Shown here: piece by piece, positions 17,309 through 25,623 of the stretch
Layout: the number at the start of each line of letters is the position of its first letter
Position numbering within the stretch: the first letter of the stretch is position 1
Origin: Aldehydirespirator sp965220345
Lineage (GTDB): Bacteria > Actinomycetota > Acidimicrobiia > Acidimicrobiales > Aldehydirespiratoraceae
Assembly: GCA_965220345.1 (NCBI GenBank)
Contig: OZ244822.1
Span: forward strand, 2,604,001-2,668,000
Direction of reading: 5' to 3'
Length of the DNA stretch: 64,000 nucleotides
Notes under the pieces: generated by a model
Told to the model about the DNA's origin: nothing
The model's database searches: none
What the model saw: only the letters and a program-made list of their open reading frames with translations
Made by a program: the position numbers and the translations under genes

Positions 17309-18337
17309 ATGAGGATCGTGGATGCAGCAAATCTCGTAGAGGCTGATGCCAACAGCGTGGATTTTGCTGCGATGCTGGCACTGCAGCAGGAACTAGATCG
17401 CAAAAGCGACCCTGATCTACCTGTCACTACGTCAGCAGAACTCGCTGCGTTATGCAGAAACGATTCCAGCGATTACGCCCGACACCATCGCCTGATCGCA
17501 TTCGACGACACCACCAACACCGCTGAAGCGATAGGGCATCTGGAACTACCGATAGATGGTGCCAACCTGAACTTGGCGGGAATTGAGATCGCACCGTTAA
17601 ACAACAAAACCGCTGCTGCTGCAGTGCTCACAGAACTACTGAGAATCGCTCGTGACGCCGGGCGCTCTTCGGTGATGGCTTCGGCTGAAGCAACATCGCA
17701 ACATGACCAGTTCTGGGCATCGCTCGGTGCCGAACTTCGCTACACGGAACAAGAGTCTTACCTAGATATGGGCTCAGTAGATCCGCAATTGATGGCCAAA
17801 TGGATCGAAGCTAAGCCAACAGACTTACAAGCGGTGCATTGGGCAAGACATTGCCCTGATGAATGGATTGATGCTGCGGTCGCTACCACCAACGCCATGG
17901 CCGACGCTCCCATTGACGACTTAGATGTAGCTGCCACTCTGGTTGACGCAGTGATGCTGCGCTCCGACATCAAAGCTCGAGCCGAGTTAGGACTCGAATA
18001 TCACGGAGTAATCGCAGTCACCGCTGACGATGAAGCTGCGGGCGCTACAGAAGTGTTCATCAATCGGCATCGTCCGGCAGCCTCATGGCAATGGAACACA
18101 GTCGTGCTTCCCGCTCACAGAGGCAAAAGCGTCGGGCGATGGCTCAAAGCTCTCATGTGGCAACGGTTACGTGAACATGAGCCCGAAGTAACTGGACTAC
18201 AAACAGGCAATGCGGCCAGCAACTCTCACATGCTGGCGATCAACATTGAGATGGGTTTCCAGCCGACACGCTTGGTCGGTTGTTGGCAAGGCGACCTTGA
18301 CACCATTCAGCGGCGGCTCGCAACGCTGCAAAGCTAA
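17309..18337 (+). CDS. Tandem GNAT-domain acetyltransferase
   Basis: 342 residues with two GNAT folds, the second better conserved: WQWNTVVLPAHRGKSVGRWLKALMWQRL carries the acetyl-CoA pyrophosphate loop (R/Q-x-x-G-K/R) and NAASNSHMLAINIEMGFQP is the typical C-terminal signature. The arrangement recalls mycothiol synthase-like proteins of actinobacteria, but there is no evidence for that substrate. I take the ATG at 17309; a TTG at 17279 in the same frame is possible. The gene stands alone, convergent with cinA. Confidence 0.8.
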   Translation: MRIVDAANLVEADANSVDFAAMLALQQELDRKSDPDLPVTTSAELAALCRNDSSDYARHHRLIAFDDTTNTAEAIGHLELPIDGANLNLAGIEIAPLNNKTAAAAVLTELLRIARDAGRSSVMASAEATSQHDQFWASLGAELRYTEQESYLDMGSVDPQLMAKWIEAKPTDLQAVHWARHCPDEWIDAAVATTNAMADAPIDDLDVAATLVDAVMLRSDIKARAELGLEYHGVIAVTADDEAAGATEVFINRHRPAASWQWNTVVLPAHRGKSVGRWLKALMWQRLREHEPEVTGLQTGNAASNSHMLAINIEMGFQPTRLVGCWQGDLDTIQRRLATLQS

Positions 18338-18417
18338 GACTCGGCGGACTCCACCGGACCCAGTCGCCAGCAGACCGATGCACAGCAGGCTCGAAGCTGA
18401 TTTATTAGAAAGCAGGC

Positions 18418-19836
18418 TTAGCTGGGCGCAGCTTCCAGCAGGCGGGTGCGAAGCAAGTTCAATGCAGTGATTACACCAAGCTGACGGACAGTGTTTCTGT
18501 CCATATTGGTGAACCGCACCTCTACCGCCTCAGCAGCTTGACTACCACCAGACTCCGACTCTGCAGACTCTGACTCCCCTAGCGAGTTGTTGGACTCCCC
18601 GCCAGACTCCGACTCCCCTACTGCGGACTGCCCTCGTGAACCTTTGAAATGCAGGCCGATCCAAACGGTTCCTGGTTCTGCGCCTTCATGGCTTTGCGGT
18701 CCGGCGGCACCTGTGGTTGCCAAACCCACATCTGTGCCAAGCACTCGGCACACTCCAGCAGCCATAGTCAGAGCCATCTCTTCGCTGACCGCGTTCACGT
18801 CAGAGGCACCGAGCATCCTGGTTTTGATGTCACGGTCATAGGGCACAACTGCGCCTTTCAGCACATCACTAGATCCAGCAACAGCAGTCAATCGAGCCGC
18901 TATTAGGCCTCCAGTAACCGACTCCGCCAATCCCAGTTTGAGCCCCCGAGAGCGCATCATTTCCAGCACGACTGACTCCATAGTGTCGTCGTCTATGCCG
19001 AACACCGTGTCACCGATTACAGCACGTATCCGCTGTTCAACCGACGAAAGAGTCTCGTTCACGTTTGATTCGTCGTCTGCTTTGGCAGTGATTCGTAATT
19101 TCAGACCTTCAATACCGCTGGCCAAAAAAGCGAGTGTGGCTTCACCAGTATCATCAAGATGCCTGATCTCTTGATCTAGGCGCTCAGCCAGATCCGACTC
19201 AGAGAAACCCCAAGTGCGCAGCGTTCGACTGCGGATTACTTGGCGACTGCCCGCTCTTCGCTGCAAATCGGGTAGCACACATTCGCTGACCATCTTACGC
19301 ATTTCCCAGGGAACCCCTGGAACGGCATAAAGCACTTTCTGTTGACTGCCAGCCCCAGCCCCTGAACTAGCCCCAGTCCCCGAAACTGAACCCGAGCCTG
19401 TGGATTTAGCATTAATAGGGCAGATCAAGCCTGGAGCTGTGCCAGGCTTGACATCCATTACCTGCGCCCCCAAAGGAACGTTGGCTTGACTCAGATTACT
19501 TTCGGGCATGTGACGGCCACGCTTAATAAACATCTGCTTGATGTGTTCAACCACATCATCGTTGCGACGCAGTTCAACACCCATCACAGCCGCAATAGCA
19601 TCACGGGTGATGTCGTCATGAGTGGGGCCTAAACCTCCGCAGACAATCACCGCGTCGCTGCGATCCAGAGCTTGCTGTAATGCAGCAGTGATACGTTCGA
19701 GATTGTCACCGACTTTCGTCTGGTAATAACTGTCAATACCAACGAGCGCCAATTGCTCACCAATCCATGACGAGTTGGTGTCAACGATCTGTCCCAGCAG
19801 CAACTCGGTGCCAACTGCTACCACTTCACAGTTCAC
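18418..19836 (-). CDS. cinA: CinA family protein (nicotinamide-nucleotide amidase)
   Basis: The N-terminal MoaB/COG1058 domain starts CEVVAVGTELLLGQIVDTNSSWIGEQLA and contains VIVCGGLGPTHDDITRDAIA. The C-terminal CinA amidase domain has GLKLGLAESVTGGLIAARLTAVAGSSD and GLATTGAAGP. It deamidates NMN to NaMN in pyridine nucleotide recycling and is often linked to recA or pgsA. Two low-complexity inserts are odd: Gly/Ser/Ala-rich at about residue 149-170, and Glu/Ser/Gly-rich near residue 400-440 inside the amidase domain. It follows pgsA by 70 bp in the same direction. Confidence 0.93.
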   Translation of the reverse strand: MNCEVVAVGTELLLGQIVDTNSSWIGEQLALVGIDSYYQTKVGDNLERITAALQQALDRSDAVIVCGGLGPTHDDITRDAIAAVMGVELRRNDDVVEHIKQMFIKRGRHMPESNLSQANVPLGAQVMDVKPGTAPGLICPINAKSTGSGSVSGTGASSGAGAGSQQKVLYAVPGVPWEMRKMVSECVLPDLQRRAGSRQVIRSRTLRTWGFSESDLAERLDQEIRHLDDTGEATLAFLASGIEGLKLRITAKADDESNVNETLSSVEQRIRAVIGDTVFGIDDDTMESVVLEMMRSRGLKLGLAESVTGGLIAARLTAVAGSSDVLKGAVVPYDRDIKTRMLGASDVNAVSEEMALTMAAGVCRVLGTDVGLATTGAAGPQSHEGAEPGTVWIGLHFKGSRGQSAVGESESGGESNNSLGESESAESESGGSQAAEAVEVRFTNMDRNTVRQLGVITALNLLRTRLLEAAPS

Positions 19837-19906
19837 ATCTGCACCACAACTAACACGAAACTAAGCCCCAGAGCAATCATCACAACAAGCGTCCAGCACC
19901 ACAAGC

Positions 19907-20578
19907 TCAAGCATCAGCCTGGGAACGTGCTTGCGCTCGCACGCTACGGCCATCCAGCAGATACTGCAGCCCAGTGATCGCAGTAAACGCCACCGCCACC
20001 CACAACGCCACCGCCAGAACTATGTCAGCGTCTTGCAGGCTGGGCATTACTGCCATAGCCAAAGCCACACCCTGAACAAAGGTCTTGTATTTGGCTGAAC
20101 GCCGAGCCGGGATCGACACACCCTCCCCTGCCCAACGCGCCCTCCAAGCAGTGATACCAAGCTCACGAAATGCCAACAAAGTAACCGGCACCCACCAGTA
20201 GCGTTCCACCGCCACAAGGCAGTAAGCAGCGCCGAGCACCACAACCTTGTCAGCGAGAGGATCAAGAAAAGCTCCGCTGCGACTAGTGACACCAGATCGG
20301 CGGGCTACTCGACCGTCGAAGTAGTCGGTGCCAGCCAGAGCCAGCCCCAGACCGAAAGCCGCCCAGGAGGCACCACGAGTGGCATCCGCCTGCAAGATCA
20401 ACAGAAACAACAGCGGCGCAAACAGCAGCCGAGCCAAAGTCAACAGATTCGCTGGATGCAGCAAGCTGGCTCGTGACGCTATGTCCTGCGCGACTTGTTG
20501 CGTTGACTCAGCCTGTTGCCGTGTCTGCTGCTGAGTCTGCTGTTGTGTCGGCTGATATGGCATACCCGAAACACTCAT
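19907..20578 (-). CDS. pgsA: CDP-diacylglycerol-glycerol-3-phosphate phosphatidyltransferase
   Basis: Membrane enzyme of phosphatidylglycerol synthesis. The CDP-alcohol phosphatidyltransferase motif is complete: DYFDGRVARRSGVTSRSGAFLDPLADK (D..DG..AR...G...D...D). Four to six hydrophobic segments follow. The Gln-rich N-terminus (QPTQQQTQQQTRQQAESTQQ) is unusual and may be disordered. The start overlaps the rimO stop by four bases (ATGA type), so the two are translationally coupled. rimO-pgsA-cinA is a common actinobacterial order. Confidence 0.94.
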   Translation of the reverse strand: MSVSGMPYQPTQQQTQQQTRQQAESTQQVAQDIASRASLLHPANLLTLARLLFAPLLFLLILQADATRGASWAAFGLGLALAGTDYFDGRVARRSGVTSRSGAFLDPLADKVVVLGAAYCLVAVERYWWVPVTLLAFRELGITAWRARWAGEGVSIPARRSAKYKTFVQGVALAMAVMPSLQDADIVLAVALWVAVAFTAITGLQYLLDGRSVRAQARSQADA

Positions 20579-21957
20579 GATGTCGCGACAGTATCAGCCT
20601 CTAAGTCACAGCCGGACGCTCCCGTGACGATGACTTGAGCGAAGCTGCCTGCTGGCAATTCCGCGGGCAAGTTGATGACACCGTCGATTTCGGGTGCTTC
20701 ACGGTGGGTGCGGCCTACACCAGGTTCATCTACTAGAACTTCAATGCTGTGTCCGATCAACATGTCACGACGATGAGCGGTAATAGCATCTTGTAGTTCG
20801 GTCAGTTCGGCTAGACGCTGCGAACGCAACCCGGGATCGACTTTGCCGTCAAGCGAAGCCGAATAGGTGCCTTCCTCTTCGGAGTACGCAAAGAAACCGC
20901 ACCAGTCGAGTTGAGCCTGCTGCACGAAACGCAACAACAGATCGTGGTCGTCTTCGGTTTCTCCTGGATAACCAACAATGAAATTAGATCTAAAAGCTGC
21001 TTCAGGTTCGCGGCGGCGGATGGCTTCGATCCTGGCGAGGAAACGTTCACCGTCACCCCAGCGGCGCATCCGCCGCAGCAACGGAGGTGACACATGCTGA
21101 AGCGACAAATCGAAATACGGCACACCGGTTGCACAGATCGCGTCGATCAAAGCATCGTTGAGATCTGATGGATACAGATACAGCAGTCTGGTTCGCGGCA
21201 CTCTCTGCGCTACTGCCTCAATAAGCGACACAATACGCCGCTCTCCTTGGCCCTGATCACGGCCGTAGGCAGCGAGATCCTGAGCGACCAACACAATCTC
21301 AGCTGCTTCGAGTTGGTCTACCTCGTCGAGGATCTGTTGCATGTCTCGGCTGCGTTGCGGACCGCGAAAACTGGGAATAGCACAGAACCCGCAAGCCCGG
21401 TCGCAGCCTTCAGCGATCTTGACGTAAGCCCAGGGGCGCGGTGACGTAGGTCTCGGCAGGTTCAACAGATCAAACTGGGGAACCTGCTGTGCGGGTTGGG
21501 ATGAATTTGCGGTGAGCATCTGACGACGGCCGAGTTGCACTGGCACTGCGGCGGTAGGGGCTGGGGCTGTAAGCGAATCACCGAAACCGGCGACATGATC
21601 AATTTCTGGCATGGCATCAACCAGTTCAGTGCCATAACGTTGAGCTAGGCAGCCGGTCACCACCAGTGATGCTCCAGGGGCTTTGACCTCGGCTAAGGCC
21701 AAGATCGTATCGATCGATTCTTGACGGGCCTCTTCAACGAAGGCGCAGGTGTTGACGATCACTAGGTCAGCTTCCTCACTGGTGTCAGCCTGCGAAAGCC
21801 CGTCAGCAGCCAGCAAACCGGCGAGTTTGTCGGAGTCGACCTGGTTTTTGGGGCAGCCAAGTGTGTGCAAGGCAAAAGACTTGGGCTGAGCTTCGCCAAG
21901 ATGCTTCTCAGGCTGCTGTTCTGCGTGATTTTCTGCGTGCTGCGATGAAGCGGACAT
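20575..21957 (-). CDS. rimO: Ribosomal protein S12 methylthiotransferase RimO
   Basis: Radical SAM enzyme that methylthiolates an Asp of ribosomal protein S12. The N-terminal UPF0004 domain starts FALHTLGCPKNQVDSDKLAG with its cluster cysteines (C in GCPKN, VNTCAFVEEA and VTGCLAQRY). The radical SAM motif is GCDRACGFCAIPSFRG, whose IPSFRG distinguishes RimO from MiaB. A TRAM-like domain ends the protein. The frame is open to 22086, but the ATG at 21957 is chosen because the upstream stretch is Pro/Arg-rich, overlaps the capA-like gene, and this ATG lies four bases after that gene's stop. Confidence 0.95.
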   Translation of the reverse strand: MSASSQHAENHAEQQPEKHLGEAQPKSFALHTLGCPKNQVDSDKLAGLLAADGLSQADTSEEADLVIVNTCAFVEEARQESIDTILALAEVKAPGASLVVTGCLAQRYGTELVDAMPEIDHVAGFGDSLTAPAPTAAVPVQLGRRQMLTANSSQPAQQVPQFDLLNLPRPTSPRPWAYVKIAEGCDRACGFCAIPSFRGPQRSRDMQQILDEVDQLEAAEIVLVAQDLAAYGRDQGQGERRIVSLIEAVAQRVPRTRLLYLYPSDLNDALIDAICATGVPYFDLSLQHVSPPLLRRMRRWGDGERFLARIEAIRRREPEAAFRSNFIVGYPGETEDDHDLLLRFVQQAQLDWCGFFAYSEEEGTYSASLDGKVDPGLRSQRLAELTELQDAITAHRRDMLIGHSIEVLVDEPGVGRTHREAPEIDGVINLPAELPAGSFAQVIVTGASGCDLEADTVATS

Positions 21958-21961
21958 GGCT

Positions 21962-23284
21962 TTAGCTGCCCGCAGTAGCAGTCGGCGGCGGCAGCGAGGT
22001 TGTGGTGGTAGTGGCGACGGTGGTGGTGGTTGGAGGTGGCGCGTAAGCACCACACTCGCCAGAAATGATGTCCCGAATGCGGTCAACGCGAGGCCCAGAC
22101 TCTGCTGGGATCGGGATTCCGTTTTCGTCGGTCAGATGCGGATGAAACACCCAGTTGACAACCCTGTCTCGGTCGAAATCAATCTGCAGAACTCCAGTTT
22201 CGCCACCCATGTTCTGACGAGGCTCCCAGATGAAGTTCCCTAGCGAGAAAGCCACCAGCTTCTCGCCGGTGAACACTACCGGCTGCAGCACATGGGGATG
22301 ATGGCCGATGATCGCATCAGCGCCCGCGTCCAGAAGCAGTCGAGCGATATCGCGTTGCGCTGCGATCGTGCAGGGGTTGCGTTCGACTCCCCAATGGATT
22401 GCCACCACCACAGCATCGGCGACAGCGTCAGCGGTTCGCACCGAGTTAAGCAGTCGCGGCATGTGAGCAGTGTGCGCCGAAGCAATGCCTGGGGTTGTCG
22501 GGCCTGCCGCAAAGTTCACGGGGACTATGTGAGAAGCACCCACGAACGCTACGTCTAGGCCTCCAGATGTGGGCAGGATCTGGTAGCTGAAAGCCTCATC
22601 AATGTTGCTGCCAGCACCAACGGTTGTAACCCCGGCAGCCTCCAGCAGAGTGATGGTGTCGGCTAGGGCATCAGCACCGTAGTCCATGGCGTGATTGTTG
22701 GCGAGGGTAGCGACTCGCACTCCTCCATCTGCGATGCGCTGAGCCGCCGACGGCGGAGCACGGAACACGAACTGCTTCTCTCGGGGAGAGCCTCGGTCGC
22801 TGATCGTCATCTCCACGTTTATTAGCGAAAGGTCAGCCGACCCTAAAGAGGGCGTGAGTTGAGAGAAGGGATCAAGCCCCAGGCTTTCGGAGCGTTCCAT
22901 CAAAACATCGCCGCCTGCTAACAAAGTCCATTCGGTGACTGGTCTAGCCGTGGTAGTGGTAGTAGTCGTGACTTCTGAGGAGTTGTCAGGAGCCACTGTC
23001 ACAGCCGCTGCTGAGGTGCCGGTTGCTTGCAGGGTGGTAGTGGCTTTGACGGAGACAGCTTCGGTAGTTGAGTCAGATGCGCTTTCGTTCACTTGGCTGC
23101 AAGCGGCTGCCAGCATGGCCGCAGCAAACAGCGCCGCGACAAAAGCAACGAAACCTGACCCGCACTGGCGCGTGCCCAGCTTTTTGGGCAGCGGCGCTTG
23201 ATCTACATGAGCTTGCAACTGCATTTGCTGCGATGGCAGTCCCCGCGATGACACTTTCCGCGATGGCATTTTCCGCCACTGCAT
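21962..23284 (-). CDS. CapA family lipoprotein (metallophosphoesterase-like)
   Basis: PGA_cap/CapA family, related to poly-gamma-glutamate capsule proteins. The domain shows LLAGGDVLMERS, LSLINVEMTISDRGSP, ATLANNHAMDYG, VVVAIHWGVERNP and DAIIGHHPHVLQPVVF, with the metal-binding Asp, Asn and His of calcineurin-like phosphoesterases. A hydrophobic segment ending LAAACS near residue 60 fits a lipoprotein signal, so M1 may be too early and an internal ATG may be used. The C-terminus is a TTTT-rich tail. The stop of the upstream gene is followed at once by this ATG (TAAATG). Confidence 0.85.
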   Translation of the reverse strand: MQWRKMPSRKVSSRGLPSQQMQLQAHVDQAPLPKKLGTRQCGSGFVAFVAALFAAAMLAAACSQVNESASDSTTEAVSVKATTTLQATGTSAAAVTVAPDNSSEVTTTTTTTARPVTEWTLLAGGDVLMERSESLGLDPFSQLTPSLGSADLSLINVEMTISDRGSPREKQFVFRAPPSAAQRIADGGVRVATLANNHAMDYGADALADTITLLEAAGVTTVGAGSNIDEAFSYQILPTSGGLDVAFVGASHIVPVNFAAGPTTPGIASAHTAHMPRLLNSVRTADAVADAVVVAIHWGVERNPCTIAAQRDIARLLLDAGADAIIGHHPHVLQPVVFTGEKLVAFSLGNFIWEPRQNMGGETGVLQIDFDRDRVVNWVFHPHLTDENGIPIPAESGPRVDRIRDIISGECGAYAPPPTTTTVATTTTTSLPPPTATAGS

Positions 23285-24577
23285 TTAAGGTGCCTCCACC
23301 AAACGAACCCGGTAAAGCCTGGGCCAGAGTTTGCCGGTCATCCAAAAGGTGTCGGTCTCAGCATCATGCGCCACACCGTTGAGAACGTCAATGCTGGCAC
23401 CGTCGCTGTATCCCAGCACATCATCAAGCAAAGGCGAAGCGTCAATACTCGCCACTACTGTGTTATTAGCCGGGTTGATCACTAGCAGCCGGTTGGTCTG
23501 CCAGACGTTGGCAATTACTAGCCCATCGACGCATTCGAGTTCGTTTAAATAGTCAAGCCTGCCGTCATAGTCGGTTGCTGTGATTGCATTACGGGCAAGC
23601 ACTTCGAACGTTGCCGTATCTCTCACAGTGAGACGGTCGGAGCCGTCAGACATGATCAACACTTGACCCGAAAGGCCGTAGTTTGAGCTGTCATCAAGGG
23701 CGCACAAACCCCAGCCTTCACCTTGATAAGAATGCTCAAGCAGCAGTTCAAAAGAGTCGCGGTCATAAACCAGCGCTCGACCCGACAGCCAGGTGAGCTG
23801 AATTATCCGGTCGCCCACAATAGTGAGACCCTCACCAAACAGATCACCATCTAAGTCAACCTGTGTTATGACCTCACCGGTGGTGTTGTGGACTGTGCGC
23901 AGCGAAGAACGTCCGAACAATCCAGTGCTTTCGTAGAGCACGCCGTCAGCTTTTTCGAGCCCTTGAGTGAAGGCGGCAGGGTCATGCGGAAAGCTTTCGA
24001 TGATCTCCACCGTCCAGCGTGCTACTCCCTGAGACGGATCACCAAATTCTGGCAGTGCCGGGAACAGTGCCGTAGGAGCCGGAACAGCACTGGTTGGTGG
24101 TGGTGTTGTTGTTGGTTGTGGTGGTGTTGTTGGTTGTGGTGGCGGTGGCGCGCTGGCTGCAACGCTGGTCGTCGTTGTAGCAAGAAGGGCGGTGGGAGCG
24201 AGTGTTGTTGTAGTAGCAGCAGTCCTAGTAGTGGTGGTCGTAGTAGTGGTAACAGCAGCCAGCAGTTCGCTGGATACAACATTGGTCGTTGTAGTAGGGA
24301 GGGTGGTGGCGGTAATGGTTGCCGGTGGTTGTGTTATTGACTCGCTGGATGCAACGCTGGTTGTCGTGGTTGTCGTTGTGTTAGAAAGAGTGGTGGTTGG
24401 CAACTCGACTGCGGCAGCGCTGGATGTTGTTGATGCTGGAGGAGACTCAATCACCGCAGAACTCGTTGTTGGCGTTGTTGAACTTTCAGCGCATCCCGCA
24501 ATAACAAGCCCCGTGATTATGCACAACAGCACCACACGCATAGCAGGCATTGCAAACATTTGATTACACGGTGTCAT
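23285..24577 (-). CDS. Glutamine cyclotransferase lipoprotein
   Basis: Glutaminyl-peptide cyclotransferase of the beta-propeller (plant/papaya) type: FTQGLEKADGVLYESTGLFGRSSLRTVHNTTGEV, GEGLTIVGDRIIQLTW, GEGWGLCALDD and LNELECVDGLVIANVWQTNRLLVINP are typical. It would close N-terminal Gln of secreted proteins to pyroglutamate. The lipobox is VIAGC; the ATG at 24541 (MRVVLLCIITGL...) may be the true start. Between signal and domain lies a stretch of about 110 residues of Thr, Ser, Ala and Pro encoded by GTT/GTG-like simple repeats on the plus strand. Confidence 0.88.
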   Translation of the reverse strand: MTPCNQMFAMPAMRVVLLCIITGLVIAGCAESSTTPTTSSAVIESPPASTTSSAAAVELPTTTLSNTTTTTTTSVASSESITQPPATITATTLPTTTTNVVSSELLAAVTTTTTTTTRTAATTTTLAPTALLATTTTSVAASAPPPPQPTTPPQPTTTPPPTSAVPAPTALFPALPEFGDPSQGVARWTVEIIESFPHDPAAFTQGLEKADGVLYESTGLFGRSSLRTVHNTTGEVITQVDLDGDLFGEGLTIVGDRIIQLTWLSGRALVYDRDSFELLLEHSYQGEGWGLCALDDSSNYGLSGQVLIMSDGSDRLTVRDTATFEVLARNAITATDYDGRLDYLNELECVDGLVIANVWQTNRLLVINPANNTVVASIDASPLLDDVLGYSDGASIDVLNGVAHDAETDTFWMTGKLWPRLYRVRLVEAP

Positions 24578-24609
24578 GATTTCGCAGGGTCATTTTGGAT
24601 GACACTTTG

Positions 24610-25602
24610 TCAACCAGCTAGCAAGGCGATGCTTACCATCCACAGAATCAGCAGAACCACACCGTCGCTGCGGCTAACCCTATGACCGATAGCCATGTCG
24701 GCCCAACTAGTAGCACAGATCAGCACCATCATTATTGCTCCAAGGGTCTGCACCGGAACATCGCCTACCGTGCCGGGGCCTACCAAACCGATCACGCCAC
24801 CCACCGCTAGCGAGTTGAACACATTGCTGCCCAAAAGGTTGCCCACTAGCAGTTCGGTTTGACGTTGACGTGCTGCTGCCACAGCAGTGACCAGCTCGGG
24901 TGCTGAGGTTCCTACAGCCACCATCGTGTATCCGACAAAACCTCCCGAGAGGTTGAGCGCTTCGGCTACTCGTTCAGCGCCTTCCACCAGCATGTAAGCC
25001 GAACCCGCTACTAGCGCCAGCGACACAAGCGTGCGTAGCGCCTCAAGACCCAAAGCTGGAGGGTCTTCACCGACGAGTTCGTTGAGTTCAGCCAGATCTG
25101 GGCTGTCGAGACTGTCAGGCTCGTCCGACTCGCCAGAACTGGTTGATCCCGCAGTTGGGGTTCGCGAGCCGCGCAGCACCAGCACAAACCAGGCACCTAG
25201 CGCTAACAGCAGCACACCCCCTTCGATGCGAGTGAGTTCGTTCTGCACTAGCAGTGCGAACAAGCCGACCGCCGCCACCGACACAGCAGCATCACGGCGA
25301 ATCACCGAAGAACTCACCGGTATCGCCGTAACGAACGATGCCGTGCCTAGCACCAAAGAAATATTGGCAACGTTGGAGCCAACAATATTGCCAACACCTA
25401 TATCGAGACGTCCGTTAATCGCTGCTAGCCCAGACACCAGCAACTCGGGTGCGCTGGTGCCGAAACCCACAACAATCGCACCCACCACTATCGGAGCGAT
25501 CCGCAAGATAACCGCAAGCCGGGCTGCGCCTGTCACGAACTGATCAGCAGCCAACGACAGCACCACAAGCCCGACTATCGAAAGAATCAAACCTACTAGC
25601 AT
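24610..25602 (-). CDS. Calcium/sodium antiporter, CaCA family (YrbG-like)
   Basis: Ten or so membrane segments with the two inverted alpha repeats: GFGTSAPELLVSGLAA with GNIVGSNVANISLVLG in the first half, and AVGTSAPELVTAVAAARQRQTELLVGNLLGSNVFNSLAVGG in the second. The two GTSAPE motifs are the ion-binding sites. A Glu/Asp/Ser-rich cytoplasmic loop lies at about 150-180. Known members exchange Na+ or H+ for Ca2+. It lies 21 bp downstream of ftsK. Confidence 0.93.
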   Translation of the reverse strand: MLVGLILSIVGLVVLSLAADQFVTGAARLAVILRIAPIVVGAIVVGFGTSAPELLVSGLAAINGRLDIGVGNIVGSNVANISLVLGTASFVTAIPVSSSVIRRDAAVSVAAVGLFALLVQNELTRIEGGVLLLALGAWFVLVLRGSRTPTAGSTSSGESDEPDSLDSPDLAELNELVGEDPPALGLEALRTLVSLALVAGSAYMLVEGAERVAEALNLSGGFVGYTMVAVGTSAPELVTAVAAARQRQTELLVGNLLGSNVFNSLAVGGVIGLVGPGTVGDVPVQTLGAIMMVLICATSWADMAIGHRVSRSDGVVLLILWMVSIALLAG

Positions 25603-25623
25603 CAGAGCAAACTACGAGTTCGG

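Noticed and set aside
24192..24563. Val-rich plus-strand open frame opposite the cyclotransferase gene
   Set aside because: Complement of the Thr-rich linker; simple-sequence shadow.
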